From Opitutia bacterium ISCC 52 (GTDB taxonomy: Bacteria > Verrucomicrobiota > Verrucomicrobiia > Opitutales > UBA2995): 64,000 bases of DNA. A model generated the notes under the pieces. It was not told the origin of the DNA, searched no databases, and worked only from the letters and a program-made list of their open reading frames with translations. The translations under genes were made by a program, and so were the position numbers. The stretch spans positions 1,364,001 to 1,428,000 of the forward strand of contig CP076040.1 of assembly GCA_014529675.2 (NCBI GenBank), in the 5' to 3' direction. Positions 63,125 to 64,000 of this stretch are shown piece by piece; position 1 is the stretch's first letter, and every line of letters begins with the position of its first letter.

Positions 63125-63210
63125 ATTCAGTAACTGCTCGTGGGTGATGTCGTCATTACATTCCTTGGTGCGGCGATCGAGCCCTACCATTTTAAAGACT
63201 CAATTTTTCG

Positions 63211-64000
63211 TTATTGTTTTCCCGGTAACCAATAAACGCGATTACTAAGTGCGTCTCCAAGCCCTTCTCCTCTTACTCCGTCCGTATAGATCAGAGCTGG
63301 CTCTGCTGGCATCTCATTGAAGCCCGTCGGACGTTCGAGATTGGGCATCCATCGTGGTTCTTTATTGCTGGGGGAGTCGAAGGTTTCGCCGACAAAGGTC
63401 TCTCCCCCGTCCTGCGATCCAAAGCGCACCAATTCCGTGGTCTCTTCGCCCCAGTCGATGCCGTCTACGGCAATGTGCATCATCGTGGCGGCAACGGTAG
63501 GTTGGCCGGACGATCCAAACGATACGCCGCCGTGCATGAAGATATCCCAATCGCGGTATCCTTCGGGCAAGAATTGATTCATATGCAAATGCCGCCACTT
63601 AGCTTCACCTATCGGTGATGCTAGGTAGCTCTGACTCGTATCCTGTGTTCGAATACTGTAGGGTACGAATGGTTTTCCTTTGGGATCCACTCCAATTGAT
63701 CCTGCGTTAAGTACGCGTCCTTCTTTGGCGCGGCCACTGGCTATCGTATCAAATGTATCGGCTGTAGCAGGAAGTTTTACCGACTGGCCGTCGGAGCGGG
63801 TCCATGTAATCCCGCCGTCTGGGCTGGAAAGGTAGCCAACCGTTGTTAGAGGGGAAATCGATTCATCATCCGGCATCTCGTAGATACGGGCGGCTAGATG
63901 AAGCGTATTGTGATTCGGGCCCCAGGCGAGCGAGCCAGCAAATTGTGCATAATTTCCATGTCGGGAACTCAAGATAGCCCAGTTGCGAGTCCAGGCTTCA
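63211..64000 (-). CDS. BNR-repeat (sialidase-like) protein, partial
   Basis: The frame is open through the right window edge (EAWTRNWAILSSRHGNYAQFAG just inside it), so the N-terminus lies outside. The visible 262 residues have BNR_4-type propeller features: LAWGPNHNTLHLAARI, SSPDGGITWTRSDGQ, SIGVDPKGKPFVPYSIR, MHGGVSFGSSGQPTVAA, RFGSQDGGETF and a C-terminal NRVYWLPGKQ. Related proteins include lyases and sugar-binding secreted proteins. The catalytic type cannot be decided from this part. Confidence 0.7.
   Translation of the reverse strand, partial: EAWTRNWAILSSRHGNYAQFAGSLAWGPNHNTLHLAARIYEMPDDESISPLTTVGYLSSPDGGITWTRSDGQSVKLPATADTFDTIASGRAKEGRVLNAGSIGVDPKGKPFVPYSIRTQDTSQSYLASPIGEAKWRHLHMNQFLPEGYRDWDIFMHGGVSFGSSGQPTVAATMMHIAVDGIDWGEETTELVRFGSQDGGETFVGETFDSPSNKEPRWMPNLERPTGFNEMPAEPALIYTDGVRGEGLGDALSNRVYWLPGKQ

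Overview
The window looks like chromosomal DNA of a carbohydrate-degrading, probably marine or algal-associated member of Verrucomicrobiota, class Opitutae. The support is the style of the 1122-residue TonB-dependent receptor (mature N-terminus with LSPFTVD and an AGTRL plug motif), three formylglycine sulfatases, a DUF1080 protein, FG-GAP/UnbV and BNR beta-propellers, three sodium/solute symporters, and repeated Gfo/Idh/MocA and xylose-isomerase-like TIM-barrel genes. This placement is inference. I see no rRNA, tRNA, CRISPR array, integrase, transposase or phage gene.

Layout. 1-6683: housekeeping and redox genes (end of an Agl23-like protein, ApbE flavin transferase, aldo/keto reductase, CBS protein, MATE exporter, phasin-like protein and UbiB/AarF kinase). 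6684-16612: surface-polysaccharide type genes (decayed sugar-binding-like domain with an 8-bp repeat, methyltransferase, interrupted glycosyltransferase, GDP-mannose-3,5-epimerase-like enzyme), with a cupin/sulfatase pair and a tightly overlapping sulfatase-VOC-beta-propeller operon between them. 16633-28757: one long minus-strand operon for inositol catabolism (iolB, iolD, iolE, transaldolase-like gene, iolA, symporter, SDR, iolG), continuing with a 3-nt gap into a lipoprotein sulfatase and a DUF1080 gene. No iolC kinase or iolJ aldolase is present in it. 29196-45132: uptake and breakdown genes for unidentified carbohydrates (BNR lipoprotein plus a toroid-like secreted enzyme, a Tat-exported heparinase-like protein plus symporter, a six-hairpin glycosidase-like protein divergent from another symporter, and a LacI regulator). 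45255-55231: an oxidoreductase, the TonB receptor, and an operon of sugar isomerase, UnbV-type propeller and glycosidase-like protein. 55543-64000: oxidoreductase, AraC regulator divergent from a phytanoyl-CoA-dioxygenase-like protein with a duplicated ferritin-like diiron protein, a creatininase-like and aldo/keto reductase pair, an interrupted SDR, and a BNR protein cut by the window end.

The most unusual observation is that four separate genes are each cut by one in-frame stop codon, with the reading frame intact on both sides: TGA at 14947, TAA at 52104, TAG at 54039 and TGA at 62505. All three stops also end normal genes here, so a changed genetic code does not explain this. Recent nonsense mutations, consensus errors or read-through are the candidates. 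Other notable points are the kinase-less inositol operon with its sulfatase, the frame-altering octamer repeat in the fragment at 6717-7035, the oxygenase/diiron pair, and several families of intergenic palindromic repeats.
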